Positions 10,808-24,624 of a stretch of 42,744 nucleotides of DNA are shown here, piece by piece. The stretch covers positions 1-42,744 of the forward strand of contig LJVB01000024.1 of NCBI GenBank assembly GCA_001304215.1, in the 5' to 3' direction. Position numbers and translations under genes: made by a program. Numbering within the stretch: position 1 is the first letter of the stretch; the number at the start of each line of letters is the position of its first letter. The stretch is from Acidithiobacillales bacterium SM1_46. Its GTDB lineage: Bacteria > Pseudomonadota > Gammaproteobacteria > Acidiferrobacterales > Sulfurifustaceae. The notes under the pieces are model-generated. The model was not told the DNA's origin. It saw nothing but the letters and a program-made list of their open reading frames with translations, and did no database searches.

Positions 10808-11873
10808 ACTCGGGGCGCGGAGCTATCCGATCTATGTGGGACCCGGCCTATTAGGCCAGGTCGATCTAGTGAACCGGCACGTGAGCGGCTCCCGTGTGGC
10901 GATCGTCACGAATGAAACCATCGCGCCGCTCTATCTCGCGCAGTTGAAGGCACAGCTGGCGCGGTTCCGGCCAATCGAAGTGGTCCTGCCGGATGGCGAA
11001 CAGTACAAGACCCTGAAAGTGCTGGATCACATATTCACGGCATTGCTAGAGGCACATTGCGACCGAAGGACTACGGTTATTGCGCTTGGTGGTGGTGTGG
11101 TAGGAGATATGGCGGGCTTCGCTGCCGCTGTCTACCAGCGCGGTATTTCTTTTATCCAGGTCCCTACTACCCTGCTTTCGCAGGTGGACTCCTCAGTTGG
11201 GGGCAAGACCGGCGTCAACCATCTACTCGGCAAGAACATGATTGGTGCCTTTCACCAACCGCGTGCAGTGGTGATCGACACCGACACCCTCGCCACGCTT
11301 CCCGATCGCGAACTCTCCGCCGGCCTAGCAGAAGTCATCAAGTATGGGTTGATACGCGATCCTGAATATCTGTTGTGGCTCGAGCGGAACACGGATCGAC
11401 TGCTGGCGCGCGATTCGGCCACGCTGACCGAGGCAATTATCCGCTCCTGCCGACATAAGGCCGAGGTAGTTGCCGCCGATGAAACCGAAACGGGCCAGCG
11501 CGCTCTGCTAAATCTTGGCCACACCTTCGGCCATGCGATCGAAACCGGAATGGGGTACGGCGCGTGGTTACATGGCGAGGCAGTCGCCGTCGGTATGGTC
11601 ATGGCTGCCGATCTCTCGCACCGTCTCGGATGGCTTTCCGGGCATGACGTCGCGCGGATAGAGGCGCTCGTTCGTTGTGCCCGGCTACCGGTGCGCGCCC
11701 CGTCGGCGATTTCGCCGGCACGCTTCCTTGAATTGATGAGCGTCGACAAGAAGGCAATCAACGGGCACATACGTCTGATATTGCTGAAGGCGATCGGCCA
11801 GGCCGTGATAGTGGATGACTGCCCGTCAGCAGCACTTGAGGCGACATTGACGGCGATGCGCGACCCAGTATGA
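10785..11873 (+). CDS. aroB: 3-dehydroquinate synthase
   Basis: 362 aa; [45 protein letters not shown]. Confidence 0.98.
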   Translation: MMQELQVELGARSYPIYVGPGLLGQVDLVNRHVSGSRVAIVTNETIAPLYLAQLKAQLARFRPIEVVLPDGEQYKTLKVLDHIFTALLEAHCDRRTTVIALGGGVVGDMAGFAAAVYQRGISFIQVPTTLLSQVDSSVGGKTGVNHLLGKNMIGAFHQPRAVVIDTDTLATLPDRELSAGLAEVIKYGLIRDPEYLLWLERNTDRLLARDSATLTEAIIRSCRHKAEVVAADETETGQRALLNLGHTFGHAIETGMGYGAWLHGEAVAVGMVMAADLSHRLGWLSGHDVARIEALVRCARLPVRAPSAISPARFLELMSVDKKAINGHIRLILLKAIGQAVIVDDCPSAALEATLTAMRDPV

Positions 11874-12981
11874 ACCTGGCGCCGTATGCGGTGTGCGCGG
11901 CCAACTCGCGCGGGCGTCGCTTGGCCGAGCAACCGCCTGCTTACCGATCCGAATTCCAGCGCGATCGTGATCGCATCATCCACAGCGCGGCGTTTCGCCG
12001 GCTCGAGTACAAGACCCAGGTCTTCATCAATCACGAGGGTGATCTGTTTCGAACGCGGCTCACCCACTCGATTGAGGTGGCGCAAATCGCACGCAGCATC
12101 GCGCGCGCGCGCTCGCGCACGATCTCGGGCACACACCGTTTGGACACTCCGGCCAGGAGGCGCTAAACGAGTGCATGCGCGAGCACGGCGGTTTCGAGCA
12201 CAATCTGCAGTCGCTACGTGTCGTGGATCTGTTGGAGGAGCGCTATGCGGAATTTCCCGGGCTCAATCTCACGTTCGAGACGCGCGAGGGTATTCTCAAG
12301 CACTGCTCGGCCAAGAATGCCCGTGCGCTCGGCGAACTCGGGCAGCGCTTTCTCGACCGAACCCAGCCGAGCCTCGAGGCACAGCTCGTCAACTTGGCCG
12401 ACGAGATTGCCTACAACCATCACGACGTCGACGACGGGTTGCGCGCTGGCCTCATAACCATCGAGGCGTTATGTGACACCGCGTTGTTCGGTGCCGAATA
12501 TCAAGCTGTGATACGCCAGTATCCGGCTCTCGCGCCGCGCCGAGTAGTTTACGAAACTCTGCGTCGAATGATTGGGCGGGTGGTGACCGATCTGATCGAA
12601 ACCAGCGGCCAGCAAGTCGCGGCGGCCGAAATAGCGGACATCGATGGTGTGCGAAGCTATCGCGAGCCACTAATCATCTATAGCGACGACGTGCGTGAGC
12701 AGACTTTGGAGCTGAAGCAGTTCCTGCGACAGCGGCTCTACGCACATCCTCAGGTTCGCGGAAAGATGTCCGAGGCGGTGAAGTTGATTCATGCGTTGTA
12801 TGACGCGTTTACGGGAGATACTCGCAACTTGCCACCGCAATATCAGGAGAAACTTGCTCAGCCGGCTTACGAGGGGCGAGCAGGGCAGGCACGACTCGTG
12901 GCCGACTACATCGCCGGGATGACAGACCGCTTCGCGGTGCGTGAGTACAATCGACTGTTCAGCGCCGCCGAGCTCGTCTGA
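11870..12981 (+). pseudogene. dgt: dGTPase-like HD-domain phosphohydrolase, frameshifted into two ORFs (11870-12166 and 12175-12981)
   Basis: 5' [53 protein letters not shown]. Same protein resumes two bases out of phase at 12112: [31 protein letters not shown]. Break lies in the GC tract 12101-12112. Confidence 0.85.
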
Positions 12982-13181
12982 TACCCGCATTAGTTCAGAT
13001 TGGGGCGCAGCACTGCTGCGTTGAACCCCTCCAGCCCCCTCGGTATACTCCTTCCCCCTTTGCGCGCTCGGTTCAAGCGTAAGTATCGGTTTCCCTAGGG
13101 ATTTCTTTCGTTCCCCGGGAGGTCCCGCGAAGGATCCGTCGGCCAGTTTGGCCGGGAACAGTCAGACGAAGGGCCAATACC

Positions 13182-17724
<4,543 letters not shown>

Positions 17725-17732
<8 letters not shown>

Positions 17733-19170
17733 GGCGACCGGCTTTATGGAATTCCACAGGGCAAAACAGCCTTATCGCCCGGTCACCGAGCGCCTGCACG
17801 ACTGGAAACAGGTCATGCGCTCGTACGACGACCCTGAGCTGAAGCACCAGGGCGCACGTTGCATGGACTGCGGGGTACCCTTTTGTCATCAGGGCTGTCC
17901 ACTTGGCAATCTTATCCCGGACTGGAACGATCTCGTCTTCCGTGGCCACTGGCGCGAGGCAATCGAGCGGTTGCACGCCACCAATAACTTTCCTGAGTTC
18001 ACCGGCACGCTCTGTCCGGCCCCCTGCGAGGGTGCCTGCGTGCTGGGCATCAACGATGATCCGGTCACAATCAAGGCGATTGAGCTTGCCATCATCGATC
18101 ACGCGTTCGAAGCAGGCTGGGTACGGGCGGAGCCGCCGCGCAGAGAGACAGGCAAGCGCGTGGCGGTCGTTGGGTCCGGTCCCGCGGGTCTCGCGGCGGC
18201 CCAGCAGCTGCGCCGCGTCGGACATGCCGTTACGGTGTTCGAGCGCGACGACCGGATTGGCGGCCTGATGCGCTACGGCATCCCGGAATTCAAGATGGAA
18301 AAGCGCGTACTCGATCGGCGCTTGGAGCAGATGCGCTCCGAGGGTGTGGTGTTCAAGCCCAATGCGCACGTAGGCGTCGATGTGGCGACGGAAGATCTGC
18401 GGCGCAGCTTTGATGCGGTGCTGCTCGCGGGCGGTGCCTGCGCCGCGCGCGACCTCCCAGTTCCCGGCCGCGAACTGAAGGGCATTCATCTCGCGATGGA
18501 ATATCTTGCTCAATCGAATCGCCGTTGCGAGGGCGACGCCGTCGCGCCGGAGCACGCCATCACCGCGAACGGCAAGCACGTCGTGATCATCGGCGGCGGT
18601 GACACCGGGGCGGATTGCCTTGGCACGGCGCATCGCCAAGGCGCGGCGTCGGTGCACCAGCTCGAGATCGGCGAACGACCGCCCGATACGCGTTCACCGC
18701 GAAATCCCTGGCCGCAATATCCGTTTGTCTATCGAGTAGCGTCCGCTCATGAAGAGGGCGGCGAGCGCCTGTTTGCCGTGTCCACGCGCCGGTTCCTCGG
18801 CGATGCCAATGGCCATGTCACCGGTCTGGAGCTCGTTCGGGTGAAGCAGGACTTCCAGCACGGGCGCCTCGTCTTCAACGAGCTGCCCGGCAGCGAATTC
18901 ACGCTGCCTTGCGATTTGGCATTGCTTGCCATTGGTTTCGCCGGTCCGCAGAAGCCTGGCATGCTGGAGCAACTCGGGGTCAAGTTCACAGATCGCGGAA
19001 ATGTCTGGCGCGATGAGAACTGGATGACCAGCGTGCCGGGCGTGTTCACGGCCGGCGATATGCAACGCGGCCAGTCCCTGATCGTCTGGGCGCTCGCCGA
19101 AGGTCGCTCCGCCGCCCGTGGCATCGACCGCTACCTCATGGGCGGCTCGGATCTTCCGGCTCCGCTCTAA
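17725..19170 (+). CDS. gltD: Glutamate synthase (NADPH) small subunit
   Basis: 481 aa; cysteine-rich N-terminus ([26 protein letters not shown]), two Rossmann motifs; overlaps the gltB end by 8 nt. Confidence 0.97.
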
Positions 19171-19177
19171 GGCTTGC

Positions 19178-19217
19178 GGCGCGCGTGAGTGTACACACCG
19201 GAGCGCGCGCCCTTTTT
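19178..19217 (+). terminator. Putative Rho-independent terminator after gltBD
   Basis: GGCGCGCG (19178-19185) pairs with CGCGCGCC (19204-19211), followed by CTTTTT; 18-nt loop containing GTGTACAC. Confidence 0.5.
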
Positions 19218-19245
19218 AACAACGGGTGTCCGGCCGGACCTTCGC

Positions 19246-20310
19246 ATGAGTGACCTCAAGAATGATCGTCTACTGCGTGCCCTGCGGCGCGAGCCGGTAG
19301 ACGTCACCCCGGTCTGGATCATGCGCCAAGCGGGGCGCTACCTGCCTGAGTACCGTGCCACGCGTGAGCGCGCCGGCGATTTCCTCACGCTCTGCCAGAC
19401 TCCCGAACTCGCCTGCGAGGTAACACTCCAGCCGCTTCGCCGTTTCCCCCTGGACGCAGCCATCTTGTTTTCGGACATTCTTACCATCCCGGACGCCATG
19501 GGGCTTGGACTGGAGTTTGCGGAGGGAGAGGGACCGCGCTTTCGCCATCCCGTCCGTAGCGCTGACGCCATTGCGCGGCTTGGTGTGCCCGATCCGGAAA
19601 CCGAGCTGCGCTACGTGATGGACGCAGTGCGGCTCATTCGCCGCGAACTGGCTGGCACCGTCCCGCTGATCGGCTTCGCCGGCAGCCCGTGGACACTCGC
19701 TACCTACATGGTCGAGGGGGGATCGAGTCGCGATTTCACCGAGATCAAGCGCATGTTGTTCGACGAGCCGACGCTCGTGCACCAGCTGCTTGACGTGGTG
19801 ACGCGGGCCATCGAGCTCTACCTGCGCGCCCAGATCGCGGCCGGTGCCCAGGCGGTGATGGTGTTTGATACCTGGGGCGGCGTGCTGACGCCGCGCGACT
19901 ACCGGGAATTCTCCCTGGCGTACATGCGCCGCATTGTCGCAGAACTCGCCAGCAAACCGGACCGCCCCAATGTCCCGATCATACTTTTTACCAAGAACGG
20001 TGGGGCATGGATTGAGGCAATGGCCGAGACCGGTTGTGACGCGCTGGGGCTCGACTGGACGATCGACATTGGTGAGGCACGCCGGCGGGTGGGCACGCAT
20101 GTGGCGCTGCAAGGCAACATGGATCCGTCGGTGCTTTACGCTTCGCCCGCCCGCATACGCACGGAGGTCGCCGCAGTACTGGCTGCTTACGGTGAGGGCA
20201 GTGGGCACGTCTTCAATCTTGGGCACGGCATACATCCCCAAATCGACCCGGAGCATGTGTCTGCTTGTGTCGACGCGGTGCACGAACTGTCAGTGCCCTA
20301 TCATCGGTAG
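19246..20310 (+). CDS. hemE: Uroporphyrinogen decarboxylase
   Basis: [65 protein letters not shown]. In-frame ATG at 19246 ([24 protein letters not shown]) preferred. Ends with TAG. Confidence 0.98.
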   Translation: MSDLKNDRLLRALRREPVDVTPVWIMRQAGRYLPEYRATRERAGDFLTLCQTPELACEVTLQPLRRFPLDAAILFSDILTIPDAMGLGLEFAEGEGPRFRHPVRSADAIARLGVPDPETELRYVMDAVRLIRRELAGTVPLIGFAGSPWTLATYMVEGGSSRDFTEIKRMLFDEPTLVHQLLDVVTRAIELYLRAQIAAGAQAVMVFDTWGGVLTPRDYREFSLAYMRRIVAELASKPDRPNVPIILFTKNGGAWIEAMAETGCDALGLDWTIDIGEARRRVGTHVALQGNMDPSVLYASPARIRTEVAAVLAAYGEGSGHVFNLGHGIHPQIDPEHVSACVDAVHELSVPYHR

Positions 20311-20325
20311 GTATTCTGGCGCCTG

Positions 20326-20745
20326 ATGAGCGATTTGCCGCGCTGCGCTTTTGAAAAGCCCATCCTGAGTGCGCAGTGCCGCTGCCCGCTTGCCGCGCGC
20401 TCGGCGATCGGCGAGACACTCCGCGTACGTTGCCAGTCCGAGGCTGCGTCCAGCAGGTGCTTCGTTCTGCGCAACCTGCTGCGCGACAAGGCGCGTTTTG
20501 CGCTCAAGGTTACCGATACCCGTGGCAAAATGCCGTTTGGCAAGGAGCTGCGCGTCATGCTGGGTGGCTTGGCCGGACTGGCCGAAGTGCTTGGGGTGCC
20601 GGGCGGCAACCGCGATATCGACGCGCTGGTGCGTATGGCGCAGCAGCAGTATGGAGACCTTGCGCACCTGCCATTCGAAAAGCTGGTGCGTCAAATCGCC
20701 GCCACCCAACCGCGCAGGCGCAGCGGACCGGGTAGCCCCCCTTAG
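20326..20745 (+). CDS. Hypothetical protein
   Basis: 139-aa ORF immediately after hemE on the same strand; no family recognised. Confidence 0.5.
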   Translation: MSDLPRCAFEKPILSAQCRCPLAARSAIGETLRVRCQSEAASSRCFVLRNLLRDKARFALKVTDTRGKMPFGKELRVMLGGLAGLAEVLGVPGGNRDIDALVRMAQQQYGDLAHLPFEKLVRQIAATQPRRRSGPGSPP

Positions 20746-20971
20746 TCCCGGCGCGGCAGCTAACAAACTCGCTGCAGTTTGTGCGATAACCCTTTGACCA
20801 GCCTTCGGTGCAACATCCGCCTTACACCCTCGGTTGTGCGCACCCTGCCCGAAGGTTAGATTGCATCCAAGGGATGGAGAGAAGAACAAGCGGCGTGGCG
20901 TGGAGCGCCCGTGGTCAGGCCCCGCACTCTCATACATTTATAAGCGTTGACGAACCACGCAATAGTACAAC

Positions 20972-22342
20972 GTGGCGCGCGCAGCCGTGCGCAGGGAGTT
21001 GATTGGGGTGGGGCAGGACGACGATCAAGAACTGCACGGAGGGCAAGTGCTGGGCCGTGTGCTCGCGCAGCTAGAAGACCTGAAGAGCTCGCCGACGGGC
21101 ACGGTCATCTTCGAGCAGCTCGACGAGCTGCTCGGTGATCACCGCGATATCGTCGCTCGCATCGACCAGACTTATGCCCTGCTTCTGCACCTATTGCTCG
21201 AGTCGTACGCCACGGATCCGCGCGCCGAGCACGTCATGAAAATCCATGCCGGGATGATCCGCTCACGGGAGACCCCGCCCGGCGCGGAACAGCCGACCGC
21301 GCAGCCCGCGACCGAGCCCGAGGCGCCAGCGATGACACCGGCAGATGCGCATCCTGTGTGGGGTCGTCCCGCTCCGCCGACTAGCGCCGCCACCCCCACA
21401 GCTCCCGCCACTGAGCCGGAAGAGCCGCCCACGGAGGGCACCGCAGCGGCGCTCGCAGCGAGTGCCGGAGAGCGGCGCGTGCATTCTGCCTACCGCCTGC
21501 ACCTCGATCGCAAGCGGGACGAAATCGAGAAGCTGCAGGAAACGCTGGCGAAGAGCGTTACCGAGGCGGTGCAGCAAAATCGTGAATTCGGGGCGTTGCT
21601 GCAGATCGAGCTACGTGCGCTCCAGCAGGCCGAGGGCGCAGCAGAGGTCGAGCAGCTGCGCCAGATCCTGATCGGGGGTATTGGCGAGCTCATCCAGGGA
21701 CAGCGCCAACTCGGGCAGAAGCTGCATCGCACCGGTGATTATCTGAAGCTGATCAAGTCGGATAGCCAGCGGTTGCGCGACGAGCTCAACAAAGTCCGGC
21801 TGTTATCCCTGACCGATGAGTTTACCGGACTGCCCAATCGCCGCGCCTTCATGCGTCGACTTCAGGATGAGATCTCGCGCGCTCAGCGCTATGGCATTCC
21901 GCTCGCCATGGCACTCCTCGATCTCGACGAATTCAAGGCGATCAACGATGCCTTTGGTCACGCGGGAGGCGATGAGGTTCTGCGGTGCTACGCCACTCAG
22001 GTTCTGACGGTGCTACGCCACCATGATCTGGTGGCCCGATACGGCGGGGAGGAATTCGCGGTGTTACTGCCCAATACCGCGCAAGAGGGTGCCGTGGCCG
22101 CCATGGCCAAGGTGCGCGAGCGTGCCCAGGCGACCAATTGCGTGGCCGATGGGCGGAAGGTTCCGATGCCGACTTTTTCGGCGGGCGTGACACTGTATGT
22201 GCCAGGTGAGGCGCCCAACGTATTGATCGAACGTGCCGACCGGGCCCTGTACCGGGCAAAGCGCAGCGGGCGTGACCGGGTCGAAATCGAGCTGGGCGCC
22301 CCGCCCGGCGACTCCGAGGACGATCAGACCTCCGGATTCTAG
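20972..22342 (+). CDS. Diguanylate cyclase with uncharacterised N-terminal helical domain, canonical active site
   Basis: GGDEF domain with LTDEFTGLPNRR, DLDEFKAINDAFGHAGGD, I-site RHHD and YGGEEF. Start uncertain (GTG at 20972 or slightly downstream). Confidence 0.9.
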   Translation: MARAAVRRELIGVGQDDDQELHGGQVLGRVLAQLEDLKSSPTGTVIFEQLDELLGDHRDIVARIDQTYALLLHLLLESYATDPRAEHVMKIHAGMIRSRETPPGAEQPTAQPATEPEAPAMTPADAHPVWGRPAPPTSAATPTAPATEPEEPPTEGTAAALAASAGERRVHSAYRLHLDRKRDEIEKLQETLAKSVTEAVQQNREFGALLQIELRALQQAEGAAEVEQLRQILIGGIGELIQGQRQLGQKLHRTGDYLKLIKSDSQRLRDELNKVRLLSLTDEFTGLPNRRAFMRRLQDEISRAQRYGIPLAMALLDLDEFKAINDAFGHAGGDEVLRCYATQVLTVLRHHDLVARYGGEEFAVLLPNTAQEGAVAAMAKVRERAQATNCVADGRKVPMPTFSAGVTLYVPGEAPNVLIERADRALYRAKRSGRDRVEIELGAPPGDSEDDQTSGF

Positions 22343-22445
22343 GCCCTATCGTCGTCCGCCAAGTTGTGCGCCGCCCGGGGGGCGACTACGCTTCCTGAGA
22401 GGTACTGCAATTCCCGCCGGGCCACCCGGCGACAGGAGCCCGTCT

Positions 22446-23918
22446 TTGTCTGCCGTTCCCGCGTCACCACTCGATGGACCGCTGGTCCAGGGTATTCGCC
22501 GTCATCTAGAAGGGCTGAAGAGCAGCCCGGATGGCGCCGCACTCTACATGATGATCGAGCGCGGTTTGCGCCGCTATGGCGGCGCAGGACAGATGGAGGA
22601 CGCGTTTATCGATTTCTTGCACGGCATGCTGGCACGCTACGCCAAGGACCCGAACACCGACCCCGCGACGCGCGTTAAAGCAAGATTGATACAGCAGCGC
22701 CTGACCCTGGCACTCCCCCAGGCACAGCGACCAGCTGTCGAGTCGACGAACACCGAGCAACGCCACGCGACACCTTCGCCAAATGGATTCGACCAAGGGC
22801 CGCAGGCCAGCGATAGTCGACCCGCGGTCTTGCCGACCGCGCCGATAGTGGCAGTCGGCACCACCTCCCTGCCGGCGGACCCGCCCTTCAATCGACCTTC
22901 CCCGCTACCCGAGCGCCGTCCACGTGCCCCGATGTCAGAGGGCACGACGGGGAGCGCGAACGCCGGGTCGTTGGCTGCCGTGCCGGCGATGCAGGAGCGG
23001 CCACAAGAACACGGGAATGCACCAATTTCCGAGACACTGCGCCCAACCACGTCGCAGTTCGAAGAGGTCATTGTTCGTCCTGCGTCGGCGCCTGCACCAG
23101 AAAACGCGCCGGCGGATCAATCGCACGGGAACCTTAATGCGCTCGCGGAAACACTGGCAGAAAAGGTGACGGAGAGCATTACGTCCAACAAGGATTTCGA
23201 CGAGATCGTCAAGACCGAGCAGTCCGCGCTGGAACGCGCCGATAAGGCAATTGGTGATTTCAATGACTTGAAGCAGCTCCTCGTTCGCGGGCTCGATGAT
23301 CTTGTCCGGGAGCGCGACGACCTCAAAGAGCGCCTCAGCACGGCGGCAGAGTTTCTCAAGGCGGTCGAATCTGATCGCCGCAAGCTCAAGGGAGAACTGG
23401 GGCGGCTTCGAAAGCAGGCCTTGGCGGATGAACTTACCGGGCTGCCCAAGCGCGAAGTATTCGTGAAGTCCCTGGAGGCCGAGATTTCGCGCGTGCGGCG
23501 TTATGGATTCGCGCTCGCGCTCGCGGTGCTCGACGTGGACGGACTCGAGCGCATCAATACGCAATACGGTCGCGAGGCGGGGGATGCCGTCCTGCGTTCC
23601 TACGCAAATGAAATCCTGGCAAATTTTCGTACCTACGATCTCGTTGCGCGCTATGGCGAGGACGAGTTCGCCGTGCTGTTTCCCAACACACAAAAGGAAG
23701 GCGCGTTGCGCGCGCTCGAAAAGGCCCAGAAGCGCGCCTCGGAAACCTACCTAAGCCATGACGGTCGCAGTTTTCCCGTTCCCACCTTTTCCAGCGTGCT
23801 GACGCTGTACACGCCGGGGGAAAAGCCCGAGCAGCTGCTGCGACGTGCCGAGGGTGCGCTCGATCACGCCAAATTGAAGGGTCATGCCCGCATGGTGGTG
23901 GCACTGCCCGGCGCCTGA
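22446..23918 (+). CDS. GGDEF-domain paralog with degenerate active site (GEDEF)
   Basis: Shares the N-terminal LxxLKSSPxG region with its upstream neighbour. GGDEF-like domain: GLPKRE, DVDGLERINTQYGREAGD, RTYD, YGEDEF. TTG 22446 preceded by AGGAG; the ORF-track start 22233 would overlap the upstream gene. Confidence 0.85.
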   Translation: MSAVPASPLDGPLVQGIRRHLEGLKSSPDGAALYMMIERGLRRYGGAGQMEDAFIDFLHGMLARYAKDPNTDPATRVKARLIQQRLTLALPQAQRPAVESTNTEQRHATPSPNGFDQGPQASDSRPAVLPTAPIVAVGTTSLPADPPFNRPSPLPERRPRAPMSEGTTGSANAGSLAAVPAMQERPQEHGNAPISETLRPTTSQFEEVIVRPASAPAPENAPADQSHGNLNALAETLAEKVTESITSNKDFDEIVKTEQSALERADKAIGDFNDLKQLLVRGLDDLVRERDDLKERLSTAAEFLKAVESDRRKLKGELGRLRKQALADELTGLPKREVFVKSLEAEISRVRRYGFALALAVLDVDGLERINTQYGREAGDAVLRSYANEILANFRTYDLVARYGEDEFAVLFPNTQKEGALRALEKAQKRASETYLSHDGRSFPVPTFSSVLTLYTPGEKPEQLLRRAEGALDHAKLKGHARMVVALPGA

Positions 23919-23985
23919 CGCTACCCCCTCGCGCATCGATTCGGTACCATGCGCGCGGAATCCATCAAACTCAGGAGTCATCGCC

Positions 23986-24540
23986 ATGCGATTGCGTTTC
24001 GCGCTCGCCTGTTTTCTCGTCGCGCTCAGCCTGCCGGCATCGGCGCACACCGTCGATATCAACGTCGGCAGTGACACGGTCGAGGCTTACTACAGCAATA
24101 TCCTCGGAACTTCCGCGGAATGGAGTGTCGGCGGGCTCTACAATCGTGATCTGCACGACGATCTCATTGCTGGTAGCCTGCTTGCCGTAGGAGAACTCGG
24201 CAGCGACAAGCTGCGATCGGAAATCGGGGTTGGCGGCAAGCTGTACTACGCCACGCTCGGCAATGATGATCTGGTCGGTGTTGGTTTGGGTGGCCAGTGG
24301 CGGGTCTATCCGGGCAAGGGGCCGCTGGGTTTCAGCGTATACGGCTTTTACGTTCCGGAAGTGCTGACGGCCAAAGATGGCAAGAATCTGTGGGAAGCCG
24401 GTGCCCGGGTCGAGTTTGAGATCATTGAGCGCACCGCCAATGTCTACCTCGGCTACCGTAAGGTTCGCGTCGAGATGGATTCCGGCCAACACGATGATCT
24501 TTCGAGCAGCGTCATGGTGGGCATGCGCTTCACGTTCTGA
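23986..24540 (+). CDS. YfaZ-like outer membrane protein
   Basis: Signal peptide MRLRFALACFLVALSLPASAH; beta-rich sequence ending GMRFTF, typical of a small outer-membrane barrel. ATG at 23986 is in frame. Confidence 0.75.
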   Translation: MRLRFALACFLVALSLPASAHTVDINVGSDTVEAYYSNILGTSAEWSVGGLYNRDLHDDLIAGSLLAVGELGSDKLRSEIGVGGKLYYATLGNDDLVGVGLGGQWRVYPGKGPLGFSVYGFYVPEVLTAKDGKNLWEAGARVEFEIIERTANVYLGYRKVRVEMDSGQHDDLSSSVMVGMRFTF

Positions 24541-24624
24541 GCACGGCCTATCTGCATCATGCGATACGGGCGGTGATTCCCATCCTCAAGCCGCCCGCCC
24601 GGGTCTCGGCAGGAAGAGCGCAGC

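Noticed and set aside
13140-13154. Small hairpin CGGCCA-GTT-TGGCCG just upstream of gltB
   Set aside because: Short stem, common by chance in GC-rich DNA; no other sign of a riboswitch or leader peptide.
19270-20283. 337-aa minus-strand ORF
   Set aside because: Lies entirely opposite hemE; composition typical of an antisense shadow.
20290-20937. 215-aa minus-strand ORF overlapping the small post-hemE ORF
   Set aside because: The plus-strand ORF 20326-20745 fits gene orientation better; no family recognised for the minus ORF. Coding status here is uncertain.
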